The notes beneath the pieces are model-generated. The model did no database searches. It was given only the letters and a program-made list of their open reading frames with translations, and was not told where the DNA came from. This document shows, piece by piece, positions 62,458-64,000 of a stretch of DNA of 64,000 nucleotides. The stretch is from assembly GCF_037991315.1 (NCBI RefSeq), contig NZ_CP150300.1, forward strand, positions 2,666,001 through 2,730,000. Direction: 5' to 3'. How positions within the stretch are numbered: position 1 is the stretch's first letter; each line of letters begins with the position of its first letter. The translations under genes and the position numbers were made by a program. This DNA is from Paenibacillus sp. FSL H8-0079 (GTDB taxonomy: Bacteria; Bacillota; Bacilli; Paenibacillales; Paenibacillaceae).

Positions 62458-62832
62458 ATGAGCAAAACGGATGTGGAGAAGCTACTGTTGGATCTCAACG
62501 AGGGACGGATTCTGACCCAGCAGACATTCGAAGGATTGGATGTGGAAATTTACCTGGATGAAAGGGATGCCCCTGCATTTGCTGACGAGTGGATGAAATC
62601 CTTTGAACGATGGGTTCAAGCTTCCGCTGTGGCTGAAGAAGAGGTGCTGCGCGCAGGTAGGGAACAGGCGTTCAAACAGACCTTAGCTCTCACCGACGAA
62701 CCTGAGTTAGCGGGGTATGTGAGTGATGATATGGGTTTAATTGGCGCTGCACTGTTACAGGATGTGATGCAAGATTCCTTTGTGAATCAGCTATTGGAGA
62801 GTTATCGTCAAGGTCGATTGCCCCTGCGATAA
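62458..62832 (+). CDS. protein of unknown function, 124 residues
   Basis: Acidic, mainly helical: VEKLLLDLNEGRILTQQTFE, AFADEWMKSFERWVQASAVA, and IGAALLQDVMQDSFVNQLLE. No membrane segment, no cysteine, no motif I recognise. AACTGGAGGGGAGATCA precedes the start, a strong ribosome site. It lies 22 bases after the exonuclease gene and ends the run. Confidence 0.65.
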   Translation: MSKTDVEKLLLDLNEGRILTQQTFEGLDVEIYLDERDAPAFADEWMKSFERWVQASAVAEEEVLRAGREQAFKQTLALTDEPELAGYVSDDMGLIGAALLQDVMQDSFVNQLLESYRQGRLPLR

Positions 62833-62945
62833 GCGGGGGAGGACGAACAGGGTTGTTTTCGTTTGTATAAAAAAATAGCATCAAATGTACATTGTGAGTC
62901 GGCTGAAGCATGAGGTACAATTCACCTAAGCAATAAATGAGAATG

Positions 62946-62960
62946 ATAATCATTATATGT
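62946..62960. promoter_or_regulatory. Fur box upstream of the last lipoprotein gene
   Basis: TGATAATCATTATAT matches the Fur 7-1-7 palindrome at 13 of 15 positions, and the overlapping GAGAATGATAATCATT adds a second register. It lies 50 bases before the start codon. Confidence 0.75.
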
Positions 62961-63010
62961 AAAACATTCTCATGGTTACATCAACAGATCACATAGGGGT
63001 GAAGGGTATC

Positions 63011-64000
63011 ATGGTAGGTTTTATTAAAGGTTTCAAAGGGTGGGCGATTACATTACTGCTCATGGGTCTAGTTATTTCAGGATGTAGTACAAATACCGCA
63101 ACGAATGCGGAACAGACTCCTGCAACTGAAAGTGCAGCTTCTGGAGAAAATACTACTGAAACCGAGACAGAGCCTGCTACACGGGTTGTACAGGATGAAT
63201 TTGGAGATGTGACGATTCCGGTTCAACCACAGCGGATTGCTGGAATATATGTAGAAGATTATCTGAAGGCGCTCGATATTACACCTGTAGTGCAGTGGTA
63301 TCATCCTTTGTGGGGTGTGCAGGAGTATTTAAAACTGGACGTTCCGCAATTTGATATAACAGGAAGTATTGAAGCTTTGTTGGAATATGATCCGGATCTC
63401 ATTATTGTGGATGGTGTAGTGGATGCGGAGAAATATGAGATGTATTCCAAGGTAGCACCGACGTATCGTCTACCTGAAGGCATTCTGCAGGATTCCAATC
63501 AAGTCTTGACAGCCATTGCCGATGTTGTAGGTAAACCGGATAAGGGTGAAGAAGTTTCGAAGGCATTTGAGGCTAAAATTGCGGATGCCAAGTCGAAGTT
63601 GCAGGAAGCGGTCGGGGACGAGACTGTTGCGGTTGTCCGGTTGAATGTTAACGATAACACGCTGGCGTTGTTCGGCATCAAAAATCGCTACACCGGATTT
63701 ATCTATTCAGAGTTAGGTCTGACACCTCATCCACTGGTAAGTAAAATGGAGGACTACCAGGAGATCCTGTCAGAAGAAGCAATTCCGCAGCTTGATGCGG
63801 ATCACCTTATTATTTTCCCTTCCAATGGGGAATGGTCATCTCCAGAGAACAAGGAAGCCTTGAAGGTACTCGACAGCAAGTTGTGGCAATCGCTTCCGGC
63901 GGTTAAAAATAATCAGGTGTACATTATGGAAAGATCACATTGGCAATCAGGTGCGATTACAGCAAATTCCATGAAAATCGATGATCTCTTGGAAAAAATG
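63011..64000 (+). CDS. iron-siderophore ABC transporter substrate-binding lipoprotein (3' end outside window)
   Basis: 330 residues seen, open to the right edge. MVGFIKGFKGWAITLLLMGL leads to the lipobox VISGC with Cys as the lipidated residue. A Ser/Thr/Glu linker precedes the binding domain: EFGDVTIPVQPQRIAGIYVE, LLEYDPDLIIVDGVVDAEKY, VAVVRLNVNDNTLALFGIKN and VYIMERSHWQSGAI. It binds ferric siderophore outside the membrane. AGGGGTGAAGGGT precedes the ATG and a Fur box lies upstream, so expression should rise under iron limitation. The protein is close to complete length. Confidence 0.92.
   Translation, partial: MVGFIKGFKGWAITLLLMGLVISGCSTNTATNAEQTPATESAASGENTTETETEPATRVVQDEFGDVTIPVQPQRIAGIYVEDYLKALDITPVVQWYHPLWGVQEYLKLDVPQFDITGSIEALLEYDPDLIIVDGVVDAEKYEMYSKVAPTYRLPEGILQDSNQVLTAIADVVGKPDKGEEVSKAFEAKIADAKSKLQEAVGDETVAVVRLNVNDNTLALFGIKNRYTGFIYSELGLTPHPLVSKMEDYQEILSEEAIPQLDADHLIIFPSNGEWSSPENKEALKVLDSKLWQSLPAVKNNQVYIMERSHWQSGAITANSMKIDDLLEKM

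Noticed and set aside
62821..62839. GC-rich hairpin CCCCTGC/GCGGGGG at the end of the last small gene as a terminator
   Set aside because: It is partly in the coding sequence and lacks a T run.
1..64000. CRISPR arrays, tRNA or rRNA genes, prophage genes, DNA transposases
   Set aside because: I looked for spaced identical repeats, cloverleaf-type sequences and transposase or phage proteins and found none that could be supported.

Overview
The window looks like chromosome of a Paenibacillus-type Firmicute. It has strong AGGAGG-type ribosome binding sites, many AraC/YesN-type regulators with YesM-type kinases, an S-layer-homology protein with a GH18 domain, Fur boxes, cre-like sites and many Rho-independent terminators. 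I saw no rRNA, tRNA, CRISPR array, prophage or DNA transposon. The one clear mobile element is a group II intron at about 10945-12870.

Layout. 1-10940: the 3' end of a glutathione peroxidase gene, an AraC regulator, a nitroreductase, an SLH/GH18 exoprotein, a CPDC-type flavoprotein, a frame-disrupted DUF3243 gene, heme O synthase (ctaB), a TPR protein, and a divergent LysR regulator/DMT exporter pair. 10945-12870: the intron with its reverse transcriptase, sitting just after a terminator. 12998-16822: a LacI regulator and a GH2 beta-mannosidase that share CTAACAAAA repeats upstream. 17035-18945: one reading frame that joins an AraC regulator to an iron-siderophore binding lipoprotein across a perfect Fur box. 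19085-26779: mostly single genes, namely a lipoprotein, a metzincin-like protease, a divergent SRAP protein, an Old Yellow Enzyme, DeoR-OsmC-DUF2062, an AEC transporter and a lactonase. 26780-30640: an A/T-rich accessory patch with a multidomain exoprotein, an 18-codon ORF and a coiled-coil membrane protein. 30643-32475: hxlA-hxlB (ribulose monophosphate formaldehyde fixation) and an HxlR-family regulator. 32581-32820: two copies of a structured intergenic repeat, then pepF and a DUF2500 gene.

35630-40898 is a run of rhamnulokinase, a DeoR regulator and lutABC. It suggests that rhamnose breakdown is tied to oxidation of the lactate it can yield. 41114-46229: a second glutathione peroxidase, a CYP102-type self-sufficient P450 and two small unknown genes. 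54561-46303 (minus strand) is a complete carbohydrate module: YesM kinase, YesN response regulator, two ABC permeases, a binding lipoprotein and an (alpha/alpha)6-type glycosidase. 54684-56985 is a divergent Gfo/Idh/MocA oxidoreductase and AraC pair with a cre-like site between them. 56101-62832 is a tightly packed same-strand run: AraC, RidA, GNAT, APH-like kinase, 740-residue methyltransferase, histidine phosphatase, DnaQ-like exonuclease and an unknown gene. The window ends inside a second Fur-box-linked siderophore-binding lipoprotein gene.

The observations most worth a second look are the AraC/lipoprotein continuous frame with an embedded Fur box, the SRAP protein lacking two catalytic residues, the disrupted DUF3243 gene, the paired structured repeats, and the eight-gene run around the large methyltransferase. 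All calls come from reading the sequence; no database search was run.
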